Shown: piece after piece, positions 18,933-27,900 of the stretch | Numbering within the stretch: position 1 is the first letter of the stretch | Layout: each line of letters begins with the position of its first letter | Assembly (NCBI GenBank): GCA_016703605.1 | Contig: JADJBU010000026.1 | Coordinates: 558,001 to 622,000 of the forward strand | Reading direction: 5' to 3' | Length of the DNA: 64,000 bases | Source: Candidatus Villigracilis adiacens | Lineage (GTDB): Bacteria; Chloroflexota; Anaerolineae; Anaerolineales; Villigracilaceae | Translations under genes and position numbers: made by a program | The notes under the pieces: generated by a model | Told to the model about the DNA's origin: nothing | The model's database searches: none | What the model saw: the letters and a program-made list of their open reading frames with translations, nothing else

Positions 18933-19574
18933 ATGTTTCAATTCGAAGGTATGGACCGCCGCAAGCAGGAGGACCAGGTACGCTCTGAAGGACGGCTGCC
19001 CCCCGGCCAGTCGTTGACCCAAAAATTCCCCGTTTTACATTACGGCCCCGTCCCCGCGTTCAACCCCGCCGCATGGGACTTCCGCGTGTGGGGCGAGGTG
19101 GAGCAGGAAAAACGCTGGAGTTGGGATGAGTTCAATCAACTGCCGCGAACCAAACTCCACATGGACATCCACTGCGTAACCCGCTGGAGCAAGTTCGACA
19201 CCGATTGGGAGGGGGTTTCGGTGAAGACCCTGCTCGACCAGGGCTTCTTCAAAATCAAGCCGACAGCGACTCATGTAATGCAGCACGCCGAATACGGCTT
19301 CACGGTCAACCTGCCGCTGGAAGTGGCCTTGCAGGATAACTTCCTGCTGGCGACCCATTTCAACGGCGAGCCGATCACGCCCGATCACGGCTACCCCCTG
19401 CGCGGCGTGGTGGGATACATCCCCGGGCGCGAGGATATGGAAACGCCATATTTTTGGAAGGGTGCGAAGTGGCTGCGCTCCATCGAATTCATGCCCGGCG
19501 ACAAACGCGGATTTTGGGAGCAGGCTGGCTACCACAACCGCGCCGACGTCTGGCGCGAAGAACGATTCGGTTGA
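18933..19574 (+). CDS. Sulfite-oxidase-family molybdopterin oxidoreductase
   Basis: A 213-residue protein matching the single-domain molybdopterin-binding core of the sulfite oxidase/YedY fold. Cys81 in DIHCVTRWS is the expected Mo ligand. The region PLRGVVGYIPG, then the ending YFWKGAKWLRSIEFM, are family landmarks. The usual dimerisation domain and heme domain are absent, as in short bacterial homologues. No Tat signal is seen, so it is probably cytosolic. The substrate is unknown; the protein is not YedY-like in its N-terminus. Ribosome site AGAGGTG. It is monocistronic and ends at a terminator. Confidence 0.88.
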   Translation: MFQFEGMDRRKQEDQVRSEGRLPPGQSLTQKFPVLHYGPVPAFNPAAWDFRVWGEVEQEKRWSWDEFNQLPRTKLHMDIHCVTRWSKFDTDWEGVSVKTLLDQGFFKIKPTATHVMQHAEYGFTVNLPLEVALQDNFLLATHFNGEPITPDHGYPLRGVVGYIPGREDMETPYFWKGAKWLRSIEFMPGDKRGFWEQAGYHNRADVWREERFG

Positions 19575-19580
19575 TAAGAA

Positions 19581-19613
19581 AAACCTCCGAGGTCTTGAAG
19601 ACCTCGGAGGTTT
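19581..19613. terminator. Bidirectional hairpin between convergent genes
   Basis: A near-perfect 16-bp stem (AAACCTCCGAGGTCTT and its complement, one-base loop) sits between the stop codons of the molybdoenzyme and HtrA genes. It lacks a long T tract but ends in TTT on both strands, so it probably works in both directions. Confidence 0.75.
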
Positions 19614-19616
19614 CGT

Positions 19617-20762
19617 TTATGGCCTCTTATCCAACGTCACCGTAATATCCATTTTTTCTTCGCCGCGCAGGACGGTCAACACCACGGTATCGCCGGGGCT
19701 TTTACTGGTGATCAGGTAAGCCAGCAGGTCGTCGAAGACCCGCACTTCGCGCCCGTCAATGGCGATGATCAGGTCGCCGCCCGCAAACAAGCCGGGAATG
19801 TCCGTGGGGTCCGTCCCCTCTTTCAGCCCCGCCTGATCCGCCGGCCCGCCAGGGACGACCGAGGTCACGTACGCGCCGGTAAACTGCGCAAGCTCCAATT
19901 CCTCGATCGCTTCCAGGGTCAACGTACTATTGGATGAAACGCCGAGATAGGGGTAGTTATATTCGCCGGTTTCGATCAGAGCCGGCACAACGCGCCTGAC
20001 GATATTGCCCGAGATCGCAAACCCAATGCCCGAGTTAACCGGGTCGCCGGTGGTATTTTGATTATAGGTGCGGATGGCGCGGTTGATGCCGATCACCTCG
20101 CCGTTGATATTGAACAGCGGTCCGCCCGAATTGCCGGGGTTGATCGCCGCATCGGTCTGGATGATATCGCCCGCGCTAAACACTGCCCCGTCCGGCGTGG
20201 AATGCTGCGAATCGAGCGTGCGTCCCAGCGCGGAAATGATCCCCACCGTCATGGTGCTTTCCAAGCCAAAGGGGTTGCCAATTGCCACAACCGTCTGCCC
20301 AACCTTCAACAGGGACGAATCGCCCAACGCCAGCGGATGAGTCTCCCCGGCAGGCACATCCACTTTGACGACCGCCAGGTCTGAATCGAGGTCCGTCCCA
20401 ACCACCGTTCCATACGCCATGTAACCCGAAGTGAACCGCACTTCCACGGTCTGAAACCCCTCGATCACATGGTAATTCGTAACCACATGCCCTTCATCAT
20501 CGAAGACAAAACCCGAACCCTGCCCGGTACCGGTAAAAATCGCAACCACGCCCGGGCTGACGTTCTCGTACAAAACCACCAACGCATCCTGCGACGCCGG
20601 GTTCACAGGGTTGGCATTAATGGGCGCGCTCGCAGGCACGGCCTCCTCCGGCACGGCGGTCGGGGGTGGAGCCGGTTCCGTTTCCTGAACGGCGAACGAT
20701 GGCGACTGACATGCCAGCATCGCCAGCACAAGGAAAAGGGTCGAGAGAACAGTCTTTTTCAT
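19617..20762 (-). CDS. HtrA/DegP-type serine protease, lipoprotein
   Basis: A 381-residue secreted protease. The N-terminus is a lipoprotein signal peptide with lipobox MLAC (Cys18). A Pro/Ala-rich linker leads to a trypsin-like domain with catalytic His98 (VTNYHVI), Asp128 (DSDLAVV) and Ser212 (INPGNSGGPL). A single PDZ domain (about residues 275-375) includes PGGPADQAGLKEGT. Such proteases degrade or refold damaged extracytoplasmic proteins. It lies just downstream of a DnaJ-family gene on the same strand (20-bp gap), so the two are probably co-transcribed as a protein-quality pair. Confidence 0.94.
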   Translation of the reverse strand: MKKTVLSTLFLVLAMLACQSPSFAVQETEPAPPPTAVPEEAVPASAPINANPVNPASQDALVVLYENVSPGVVAIFTGTGQGSGFVFDDEGHVVTNYHVIEGFQTVEVRFTSGYMAYGTVVGTDLDSDLAVVKVDVPAGETHPLALGDSSLLKVGQTVVAIGNPFGLESTMTVGIISALGRTLDSQHSTPDGAVFSAGDIIQTDAAINPGNSGGPLFNINGEVIGINRAIRTYNQNTTGDPVNSGIGFAISGNIVRRVVPALIETGEYNYPYLGVSSNSTLTLEAIEELELAQFTGAYVTSVVPGGPADQAGLKEGTDPTDIPGLFAGGDLIIAIDGREVRVFDDLLAYLITSKSPGDTVVLTVLRGEEKMDITVTLDKRP

Positions 20763-20782
20763 TTTTTCAGCAACTCCAAAAT

Positions 20783-21685
20783 CTAAAACTTGATGCGGGA
20801 CGCTTCTTCGATCAACTCCCGCTGCCTGCTCGTTAAATACTTGGGAACTTGAACCTTCAACTTCACATACAGATCGCCCTTCGCGTTCGCATCCTTCACC
20901 GAAGGCATCCCCCGCCCCGCAAGGCGAAAGACCTGCTCCGGCTGCGTGCCGGGCGGAATTCCAAGTTTCACTTTGCCCGTCGGGGTTTCCACCTCCGCAT
21001 CGCCGCCGAGGATCAGGGTAAAAACATCCACGGTGGATGTCGTGGTCAGGTTGCCTGCATCACGCTGGAAGCGTTCATCCTCTTCGACCTGGATCAGCAG
21101 GTAGAGATCGCTTCCATCCGGACCCAAGCCTGCCACGCGGACCCGTGAGCCGGTCTTCACCCCAGGCGGGATTCGGACGGTCAACTTGCTGCCGTTGGGT
21201 TTCTGTACCTGACGACTCGTACCGTCGTATGCTTCCTGGAATGTAATGCCAACTTCCTGCTCATACCCCGGCGAATCCTGCGCAAATGGATTCCCGCGTC
21301 CCTGTGAGCGCATCGCCTCGCCGAAGATCATGCGAAAGAAATCGGAAAAGCCCCCCGTCGCGCCTGAACCGCCGAACAGGTCGTCCATGTTCACGTTGCC
21401 GCCGCGCGTCTCCCAATCCTCCCATCGAAAATCGCCGGGGCGCCCGCCCGTCGAACGATAATTGGAGTAGGCGCTGCCAAGCCGGTCGTAATGGGTGCGC
21501 TTTTGTTCGTCGCTCAAGACCTGGTAGGCTTCGTTGATCTCCTTGAATTTCTCCTCCGCCTTTTTATCACCCGGGTTCTTGTCGGGATGATATTTCATCG
21601 CCAGTTTACGATACGCCGCGCGGATCTCGTCCGCGCTGGCTTTGCGCTCCACACCCAGGGTTTTGTAGTAATCCTTATAATCCAT
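20783..21685 (-). CDS. DnaJ-family protein of the CbpA type
   Basis: A 300-residue co-chaperone. The J domain occupies residues 4-70 with HPD at 33-35. A Gly-rich linker (about 75-130) follows, then a DnaJ C-terminal substrate-binding region (about 140-295). The four CxxCxGxG zinc motifs of full DnaJ are missing, which defines the CbpA/DnaJ-B type. It would stimulate DnaK ATPase activity. It is first in a likely two-gene unit with the HtrA gene. No CIRCE element was seen upstream. Confidence 0.94.
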   Translation of the reverse strand: MDYKDYYKTLGVERKASADEIRAAYRKLAMKYHPDKNPGDKKAEEKFKEINEAYQVLSDEQKRTHYDRLGSAYSNYRSTGGRPGDFRWEDWETRGGNVNMDDLFGGSGATGGFSDFFRMIFGEAMRSQGRGNPFAQDSPGYEQEVGITFQEAYDGTSRQVQKPNGSKLTVRIPPGVKTGSRVRVAGLGPDGSDLYLLIQVEEDERFQRDAGNLTTTSTVDVFTLILGGDAEVETPTGKVKLGIPPGTQPEQVFRLAGRGMPSVKDANAKGDLYVKLKVQVPKYLTSRQRELIEEASRIKF

Positions 21686-21859
21686 TTTTCTATTTTCATC
21701 CCTTCACCCGCAAGGGTCAAGCGCAGAAGCCTTGCACTTACGTAACTCTAACCTGCTCCAGTTATGGCGGGTATGGAATACAATTGGAATTGACAACATC
21801 CTTCCGTTCGCGGCGGCTGGTTTCCAGTCCGCCCCCTAAAAATCAGATATGAGGAAAGA

Positions 21860-22441
21860 ATGAAATCAGTTTGTGTTTTTTGCGGCTCGTCCGACCTGGT
21901 TCACGAAGATTACAAACAGGCGGCATATCAAATGGGGGTAACTTTGGCGCAACAAGGCATCTGCCTGGTATACGGCGGCGGAAAAACGGGGTTGATGGGC
22001 AGGGTGGCAGACGGAGCCTTGTCTGCGGGCGGCGAGGTGATCGGGGTCATCATCCCCTCGATGAACACGCCCGCGCTGGCGCATACCAGTCTGACCCGCA
22101 TGGACGTCACCCCCGAGATGCGCTCACGCAAAGCCCGAATGCACGACCTGTCCGACGGCTTCATGGCCCTGCCCGGCGGCTTCGGCACCTGGGACGAACT
22201 CTTCGAGACCATCACCTGGGCGCAAACCGGCGGGCATGAAAAACCGGTCGGCTTGCTCAATGTGAATAATTTTTACGCCCCCCTTTTTACAGCAATAGAC
22301 CATGCAGTTGCCGAAGGTTTTATCTTTCCGGAACACAGGCAGGCAATTTCACTTGAGGCCGACCCCAACAAGTTACTGGACTCCATGCGAAATTACGAAC
22401 ACCCGCATGACGCAGTCAAACGCTGGATGAAGGAAGAGTAA
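21860..22441 (+). CDS. LOG-family nucleotide phosphoribohydrolase
   Basis: A 193-residue Rossmann-like protein. VFCGSS at the N-terminus, GGGKTGLMG and the signature LPGGFGTWDELFE are diagnostic of the LOG (lysine decarboxylase-like) family. Characterised members hydrolyse cytokinin or purine riboside 5'-monophosphates to base and ribose-5-phosphate. The physiological substrate here is unknown. Divergent from the DnaJ gene and convergent with methionine aminopeptidase. AGGAAAG precedes the ATG. Confidence 0.93.
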   Translation: MKSVCVFCGSSDLVHEDYKQAAYQMGVTLAQQGICLVYGGGKTGLMGRVADGALSAGGEVIGVIIPSMNTPALAHTSLTRMDVTPEMRSRKARMHDLSDGFMALPGGFGTWDELFETITWAQTGGHEKPVGLLNVNNFYAPLFTAIDHAVAEGFIFPEHRQAISLEADPNKLLDSMRNYEHPHDAVKRWMKEE

Positions 22442-22462
22442 TTCTCAATCCCGAAGGGGTCA

Positions 22463-23209
22463 TTACGGCAAAGTCAAAATGATCGGCTCGCCTTTTGTGA
22501 CGATAACCGTATGTTCGAATTGGGCGGCGATGGTGTTATCCACGGTTTTCAACGACCAGCCGTCATTTTTTTCTACGACATGTCCCTGCCCGGTGGTGAG
22601 GAAAGGCTCAATGGCGAGAACCAGTCCGTTGTCCATGATGCGGCGGTCGTCGGGTTTGTGGAAGTTGTAAATCGAGGCGGGTTTGTCGTGCAGTTGACGC
22701 CCGATCCCATGCCCGGTCAGGTCGAAGATCGGGTTATAGCCGTTCTTCGCCGCCTCCTGCTGAACCGTCTTGCCGATGATGTTCAATGGCCTGCCAGCCT
22801 GCACCAGTCCCAACACTTTTTCCAGCGCGGCTTTGGTGGTTGCAAGTAATTTATCGTATTCCGGTTTCGACTTCCCCACCACCATAGACGCGCCCGTATC
22901 GCCGAAATAGCCGCCAAGTTCGGCGGAGACATCTATGTTAACCAGGTCGCCGTCTTTGATGATGTAATCACCAGGGACTCCGTGCGCGATGACCGGGGAA
23001 ACGCTGATGCACGTCCCGCCGGGGAAGTTATACATCGCCCGCGGCGCGGAGGTCGCTCCCTCCTTTTTCAGGAATTCCTCGCCGATCTGGTCGAGTTCCA
23101 GTGTGGTCATGCCGGGTCGGGCGCTTTCCATCATCAATTGCATGGCTTGGGCGCAGACCCTCCCCGCGGCTTTAAGCCCGGTGATATCCTTCTCGTCATT
23201 GGCTGTCAT
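22463..23209 (-). CDS. map: Methionine aminopeptidase, type I
   Basis: A 248-residue metallopeptidase. The start at 23209 is chosen because it overlaps the stop of the upstream gene (ATGA); an in-frame start 22 codons earlier lies within that gene. Metal-ligand segments are present: DVSAELGGYFGDTG (two Asp), GHGIG (His), AIEPF (Glu) and QFEHTV (Glu). It removes N-terminal Met co-translationally in the cytosol. Coupling to a DinB-fold gene is unusual, since map normally lies in a ribosomal operon; this may be a second copy. Confidence 0.93.
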   Translation of the reverse strand: MTANDEKDITGLKAAGRVCAQAMQLMMESARPGMTTLELDQIGEEFLKKEGATSAPRAMYNFPGGTCISVSPVIAHGVPGDYIIKDGDLVNIDVSAELGGYFGDTGASMVVGKSKPEYDKLLATTKAALEKVLGLVQAGRPLNIIGKTVQQEAAKNGYNPIFDLTGHGIGRQLHDKPASIYNFHKPDDRRIMDNGLVLAIEPFLTTGQGHVVEKNDGWSLKTVDNTIAAQFEHTVIVTKGEPIILTLP

Positions 23210-23703
23210 TTGATTCCCTTTTCGATGGTCTCGCGGTGTTCTTTGAAATGTTCGACGGTATCGCCAAGCACCCACAAGAGAAGCGGGTCTGGGCGGTCCG
23301 GGTGGCGCGGCTGAAGCAGGTCTTCGAAAGGCATCTCATCCAGCTTTTCCACAAGCAGGGCATACACCCGCTTGAGATGGTCCATCACCTCGGCGCGCGG
23401 ACGGCTTCGATTGCGATTAAAGAAAATCGGGTTGACCGCCTCCACGCTCCATTCGGGCAGTTCCTCCCGCGCCACGCCGACGGCATCATAATACGGACGC
23501 TTGTCCATGTGATAGTCCATGAGGATGTTCATCCATTCGGTGAGGTGGGCAAGGTTATCCTTCGGCGTCCAGCCGCCTTCATCCGGCGCGGACATTTGCC
23601 CGTCGGTCAGCGAGTCGGAAAGTTTGATTAACAGATTCCACTCGCGCTCGATGGCGGAGAGGAGTTCTCCCTTGTTTTCAGGCATCCATTGTTCGTCGGT
23701 CAT
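23206..23703 (-). CDS. ClbS/DfsB-like DinB four-helix protein
   Basis: A 165-residue helical protein with the ClbS/DfsB layout: GGWTPKDNLAHLTEWMN in the first half, PIFFNRNRSRPRAEV in the middle and LLLWVLGDTVEHFKEHRETI at the end. Its histidines lie at positions typical of the DinB/YfiT metal-binding fold. ClbS itself is a colibactin-resistance hydrolase, but most relatives have no known role. It shares a 4-base overlap with methionine aminopeptidase. Confidence 0.85.
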   Translation of the reverse strand: MTDEQWMPENKGELLSAIEREWNLLIKLSDSLTDGQMSAPDEGGWTPKDNLAHLTEWMNILMDYHMDKRPYYDAVGVAREELPEWSVEAVNPIFFNRNRSRPRAEVMDHLKRVYALLVEKLDEMPFEDLLQPRHPDRPDPLLLWVLGDTVEHFKEHRETIEKGIK

Positions 23704-23805
23704 CGAATTACTCCAAACGAGTATGTATACAAATTAAGTGGATTGCATCAGAGTTTCAATGGTCTTTCCGCGCCGGTCTGTAAAATCAGTATAACCTGCG
23801 CACTT

Positions 23806-24426
23806 TCATCCTTCATCCTTCATCCTTGCTAGAATTACCTTCCTCAACTCCGCCTGCACGGACTCCCACGCCTGCTCCGAGTTGACCACCACCCACCTCT
23901 TCGGCTCGGCGTTAACCATCTCCAAATACCCGGCACGGACTCTGCGATGAAATTGGACAGTATACGCATCCAGCCGATTCCACTCGTTATCTTTCTTCTT
24001 TCTTCCCAAGCCTACTTCAACGTCCAGATCGAGCAAAATCGTCAAATCTGGAGTCAACCCGCCAGTGGCGTATTTGACCAAAGCGCGGATCTCATCCAGG
24101 TCTTGCTGGTGGCCATAGCCTTGATAGGCAATCGTCGAATCATAATAACGGTCCGAGATGACGATCTCCCCGTCCGCTAGGCGCGGCTGGATGACTTGCT
24201 CCACAATCTGGGCACGCGCAGCTTGATAGAGCAAGGTCTCTGTACGCGGATGCATCTCGGCATTCTTCATATCATGCAACACATCGCGGATCTGTTCGCT
24301 GATGGACGTCCCGCCGGGTTCGCGGGTGGGAAAGACAGTATAGCCCTTCTCGCGTAGAAATTCCACGAGATGGGGAATGTGAGAAGTTTTGCCCGAGCCT
24401 TCGGGACCTTCGAGGGTGATGAACAT
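23806..24426 (-). CDS. tmk: Thymidylate kinase
   Basis: A 206-residue P-loop kinase that phosphorylates dTMP to dTDP. MFITLEGPEGSGKTSH carries the P-loop. TREPGGTSISEQIR is the DRX/substrate region and VISDRYYDSTIAYQGYG the Arg-Tyr motif. The start at 24426 is preferred because the 19 upstream in-frame residues (Leu/Tyr/Cys/Thr-rich) are encoded by tandem-repeat DNA. Confidence 0.95.
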   Translation of the reverse strand: MFITLEGPEGSGKTSHIPHLVEFLREKGYTVFPTREPGGTSISEQIRDVLHDMKNAEMHPRTETLLYQAARAQIVEQVIQPRLADGEIVISDRYYDSTIAYQGYGHQQDLDEIRALVKYATGGLTPDLTILLDLDVEVGLGRKKKDNEWNRLDAYTVQFHRRVRAGYLEMVNAEPKRWVVVNSEQAWESVQAELRKVILARMKDEG

Positions 24427-24436
24427 GGGGCAAGTA

Positions 24437-24527
24437 TAAAGTAGACAGGTATACAAGTAAACAAGAAAAAAACAGGTAAACAAGCGAGCATTCTACTTGT
24501 CTACCTGTTTCCTTGTCTACTTTTTTT
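24437..24527. repeat. Inverted short-period repeat between tmk and the Ycf45-like gene
   Basis: Units such as AAGTAGACAGGTA and ACAAGTAAAC recur with an about 8-base period on the left. The complementary units (CTACTTGTCTACCTGTTT) recur on the right, so the segment can fold into a long hairpin. The same unit type fills 34150-34290. Confidence 0.7.
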
Positions 24528-26113
24528 TATTCCCTGAATATCCTCACATGCCGTCTCGGTTCCTTCCCATACGAATGAGAAACCAACTCGGCATTGCGCG
24601 CCATTTCATGTTGGATGCGCCTCACAAGCGACGGTCCCGGCGGCAGGTCAACAAAGCGTTCACCGTTCAAGACCGCGCTAATGGCTTGCTTTGCCGCATC
24701 ACGAACATCTTCCATGTTATCGCGCTGCACATGCTCGGTCAGGTTATACAGGTCGCTGACGAACTGCTCGGTCTGCGAGACCGAATTCGCGCGCAGAACA
24801 TAGATCGGCATCCCGCGTGCTTCGGCGTCCATGATGGTGTGTTCGCGGTTGCGGTAATACGTCCGCAGCGTCACCAGCACATCGGCTTCTTCCGCGTCGG
24901 TTACGATCACGGCAGGAACACCGAGCCGTTTCGCAGCCTGCTGGAGTCGATTCCGCGCCACGCCATAGGCAAAGATGCGGATGGTCTGCAACTTTGCGCC
25001 AACGTTCGGAACTTGATTCGGCGTAGGCGAATGATCGACGGGTTGAGAAGCAGGCTGTCTACGAGTCCGAAGCGGGGTTTTCGTCGGCGCTTCACTTCTG
25101 GACTTTGGAGCGGGTGCGGCTTTCTCGATCTTGATCTCACCTGATTCATCGCGTGTGCGCACTTCCGGCGGGATGGGCGCGTCACGCAAGAGCGAGTCGA
25201 CCGAGGTCATGATGTCTTGATGCACCGTGAAGCGGTCGCGGGTTTGAATTTCGATCAGCACGTCAAAGGTTGGCGGCGCGCGGCGTTCGAGGACGGTCTT
25301 CTGTGTGCCGCGGCGACGGGCTTCTTCGTCGGAGAGAGTCACGGCTTCGATGCCGCCGACAAGGTCGCTGAGGGTTGGATTCAGCAAAAGATTATCGAGG
25401 GTTTGTCCGTGCGCTGTGCCGATGAGTTGGACGCCGCGTTCGGCGATGGTGCGGGCGGCAAGGGCTTCGAGTTCACGCCCGATCTCGTCGATGACAATCA
25501 CTTCGGGGTTGTGATTCTCGACCGCTTCGATCATCACCTCATGCTGAAGCATCGGCTCGCGGACTTGCATCCGGCGCGCCTTGCCCACAGCCGGGTGGGG
25601 CACATCGCCATCGCCGCCGATTTCGTTGGAGGTATCCACGATGACCACGCGCTTGTTCTCGGCGAGGATGCGGGCGGCTTCGCGCAAGAGAGTTGTTTTA
25701 CCAACGCCCGGGCGACCGAGAATCAAAACCGACTTGCCGGATTCGATCAGGTCTTGGATGATGTCGACTGTGCCGTACACAGCGCGACCGACGCGGCAGG
25801 TGAGTCCCACCACGGCTCCGCGGCGGTTTTTGATGGCGGAGATGCGATGAAGCGTGCGTTCCATCCCGGCGCGGTTGTCGGCGTCGAAGGTGCCAATGCG
25901 CTCGGTAATGTGATCGATCTCAGTGTGGGTGATTTCCTTGTCGAGCAACGGAATTTCGCCGTCCACAAAGCGGGCGGACGGCATCCGTCCCAGGTCAATG
26001 ACGATCTCCAGCAGTTTGTCGCTGTTGTTCGCCTTCTCGACCGCATGGCGGATGTTCGCAGGCAGTACGTCCAGCAGGGCTTCGAGGTCGTCTGTGATTC
26101 GATGTTGAGTCAT
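24527..26113 (-). CDS. Ycf45/SpoIIIAA-like ATPase with C-terminal R3H domain
   Basis: A 528-residue protein. The ATPase half has Walker A GRPGVGKT (133-140), a Walker B strand EVIVIDEIG (about 205-213) and a long SpoIIIAA-like region ending near residue 300. A Pro/Lys/Ser-rich linker (about 305-365) leads to a conserved domain, then an R3H-type single-stranded nucleic-acid-binding motif in the last ~70 residues (IQHEMARNAELVSHSYGKEP). Related proteins occur in cyanobacteria and plastids (Ycf45) and in Anaerolineae. The biological role is unknown; RNA or ssDNA binding is likely. Confidence 0.87.
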   Translation of the reverse strand: MTQHRITDDLEALLDVLPANIRHAVEKANNSDKLLEIVIDLGRMPSARFVDGEIPLLDKEITHTEIDHITERIGTFDADNRAGMERTLHRISAIKNRRGAVVGLTCRVGRAVYGTVDIIQDLIESGKSVLILGRPGVGKTTLLREAARILAENKRVVIVDTSNEIGGDGDVPHPAVGKARRMQVREPMLQHEVMIEAVENHNPEVIVIDEIGRELEALAARTIAERGVQLIGTAHGQTLDNLLLNPTLSDLVGGIEAVTLSDEEARRRGTQKTVLERRAPPTFDVLIEIQTRDRFTVHQDIMTSVDSLLRDAPIPPEVRTRDESGEIKIEKAAPAPKSRSEAPTKTPLRTRRQPASQPVDHSPTPNQVPNVGAKLQTIRIFAYGVARNRLQQAAKRLGVPAVIVTDAEEADVLVTLRTYYRNREHTIMDAEARGMPIYVLRANSVSQTEQFVSDLYNLTEHVQRDNMEDVRDAAKQAISAVLNGERFVDLPPGPSLVRRIQHEMARNAELVSHSYGKEPRRHVRIFRE

Positions 26114-26413
26114 GATGTTAAGTTTCCAGAAACGCCAAGGGTCAAGTGGCGTGAAAAGTCAAAGGGAAAAGATATATCGGCTCGCGCAAATACAAAGGAC
26201 GCGGCTTGTCTTAAGGGTGAAAGAGGGGGAAGTTAAGAAGAATCATGATGGTGTACCTGCCTTTCAGAGGTGTCACGCGCAGAGTTTCGCGTGTCAGGCA
26301 TCCTGTGCCGTTATGTAGTGGCAGGGACATTATAGCAGGGGCGCGGTTAACGGACTGTTAGAGATGCGTGTTAATTTTATGGATTTGTCTGACGAATTGG
26401 ACTGGGAACGCAT
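26114..26413. other. Intergenic region, 300 bp, without a recognisable gene
   Basis: It separates btuD from the Ycf45-like gene, both on the minus strand. On the minus strand there is a TATAAT at 26334-26329, but no convincing -35 box. An inverted repeat TG(T/A)CACGCG sits at 26271-26279 and 26288-26296 and could be an operator. No cobalamin-riboswitch elements were found here. Confidence 0.4.
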
Positions 26414-27199
26414 CTACCGGGGAACACGCGTCGAAGAATCCGGTAAAACAAGCGGGGAATCGGCAAAGGGATGTTCAATCACCTGCACAGGCAAACAATA
26501 CGCATTGGATATGGTTTCGGGGGTAAGCACCTCGCGCGGGGTGCCGATGGCATTTACTCTTCCTCCAACGAGTAGAGCAACACGGTCTGCATAACGGGCA
26601 GCGAGATTGAGATCGTGAAGCGCGATGAGCACGGCAAGATTTTCTTTATGCGCCAACTCGCGGATCAACTCCAACAGGCTGACTTGATATTGCAGGTCTA
26701 AATGTGAGGTCGGTTCGTCAAGCAAGAGGATGGGTGTGGACTGGCACAAGGCGCGGGCGAGCAGGATGCGTTGGGCTTCTCCGCCGGAGAGTTCGCCCAC
26801 GCGGCGGTCGATAAAATTCAAGGCGTTGACTCGAGTCAGGGCTTGGCGAGCCAACTCCTCGTCATGGGTTGAGGCGTTGCCAAGAAAACCAAGGTAGGGT
26901 GTGCGTCCCATCAAGACCGTTTCCCAGACGGTGAAGGCGGGCGGTAATGAAATCGCCTGTGGCACGACGGCAATGTACTTTGCACGCTGCATCGGGTCGA
27001 GCGAGTGGAAGTCGTCGCCGTTGGTGCGAACTGAACCTGTCGATGGAATGACTCCGCTCGCGGCGCGGATGATGGTGGACTTGCCCGCGCCGTTGGGACC
27101 GATGAGCGCAAGCACTTCACCGTTCTTAACGTCGAAGGAGACATCGTGCAATACTTGATGTCCATGATAGGAGGCGGAGAGATTTTGGATTTTGAGCAT
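26414..27199 (-). CDS. btuD: ABC transporter ATPase, corrinoid uptake
   Basis: A 261-residue ATPase of the FecCD/BtuCD class. Walker A GPNGAGKST is near residue 34, a Q-loop precedes VVPQAIS, the signature is LSGGEAQRILLARAL, Walker B ILLLDEP and the switch His is in ALHDLNLA. It would energise import through BtuC with substrate from BtuF. It lies at the distal end of the B12 operon instead of next to btuC, but co-directionality and the cobalamin context support the role. Iron-siderophore or haem transport is the main alternative from sequence alone. Confidence 0.87.
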   Translation of the reverse strand: MLKIQNLSASYHGHQVLHDVSFDVKNGEVLALIGPNGAGKSTIIRAASGVIPSTGSVRTNGDDFHSLDPMQRAKYIAVVPQAISLPPAFTVWETVLMGRTPYLGFLGNASTHDEELARQALTRVNALNFIDRRVGELSGGEAQRILLARALCQSTPILLLDEPTSHLDLQYQVSLLELIRELAHKENLAVLIALHDLNLAARYADRVALLVGGRVNAIGTPREVLTPETISNAYCLPVQVIEHPFADSPLVLPDSSTRVPR

Positions 27200-27250
27200 A
27201 GGAATTCAGAAGGATGAATGATGAGTGATGAGTGATGAAGAAGTAAACAG

Positions 27251-27790
27251 TTATTTGACCGTCATCGGAATGCCTGCCACCATGAAGATGACTTTATCCG
27301 CTTCTTTTGCCAGGCGCTGGTTGACCCAGCCCAGCCCGTCGCGGAAGACGCGCCCCATCTGATACGGCGGGACAAGCCCCAAGCCGACTTCGTTCGAGAC
27401 GATCAGCCATTCCTGCTTCGTTTTGCGGATCGCCGCCAGCAAGTCTTCGGTCTCTGCCTGCGCCGCCTGCATGAACGGGGCTTCATCCACGAGATCGTCC
27501 CGGACGAATTGCATCATCCAATTTGTAACCCAGAGCGTGACGCAATCGAGAATGACGACATCGGATTGTATCTGCGGAATGGCGGATGTGACCCTGAGCG
27601 GAAGTTCGAGAGTCTGCCAGCCTGCCGGGCGTTCGGCTTGGTGCTTCTGAATCCGCGCGGACATTTCGTCGTCGTAAGCCCGCGCCGTGGCGATGAACGT
27701 GACCGGCTTACGCGACTCTTCGGCGAGTTTCAGGGCGTAGGTTGATTTTCCGCTTCGCGCGCCGCCGAGGATGAAGGTGATGTTGGGCAT
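27251..27790 (-). CDS. cobU: Adenosylcobinamide kinase / guanylyltransferase
   Basis: A 179-residue bifunctional enzyme that phosphorylates adenosylcobinamide and then adds GMP to give AdoCbi-GDP. P-loop GGARSGKS is at residues 8-15. HQAERPAGWQTLE holds the conserved guanylylated-His region, and VILDCVTLWVTNW and VSNEVGLGLVP are typical landmarks. Length is normal. Lies between btuD and cobC on the minus strand. Confidence 0.95.
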   Translation of the reverse strand: MPNITFILGGARSGKSTYALKLAEESRKPVTFIATARAYDDEMSARIQKHQAERPAGWQTLELPLRVTSAIPQIQSDVVILDCVTLWVTNWMMQFVRDDLVDEAPFMQAAQAETEDLLAAIRKTKQEWLIVSNEVGLGLVPPYQMGRVFRDGLGWVNQRLAKEADKVIFMVAGIPMTVK

Positions 27791-27805
27791 GGGGACTCCG
27801 AAAGG

Positions 27806-27900
27806 TGGTTATCAGTGGGTAGTGGGTAGTGGGTAGTGAATGGTGAATGGTGAATGGTAAGCAGTGAATGGTGAATGGTAAGCAGTGGACAGTGAGTGGT
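27806..27900. repeat. Heptanucleotide tandem repeats upstream of cobU
   Basis: Units of 7 bp (GTGGGTA three times, then GTGAATG variants with AAGCAGT interruptions) fill the gap between cobC and cobU. No coding signal. The unit sequence differs from gap to gap but the period stays near 7-8. Confidence 0.8.

Noticed and set aside
19581..19613. Possible mobile palindrome
   Set aside because: Its position between two convergent stops and lack of flanking duplication fit a terminator.
25217..26236. Long open frame (339 codons) on the plus strand
   Set aside because: It runs antisense to the Ycf45-like ATPase gene, whose Walker motifs are clear. The antisense translation has no recognisable domain and is a by-product of GC-rich codon use.
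26114..26413. Second cobalamin riboswitch before the Ycf45-like gene
   Set aside because: No B12 box or AGCCAGG element was found on either strand.
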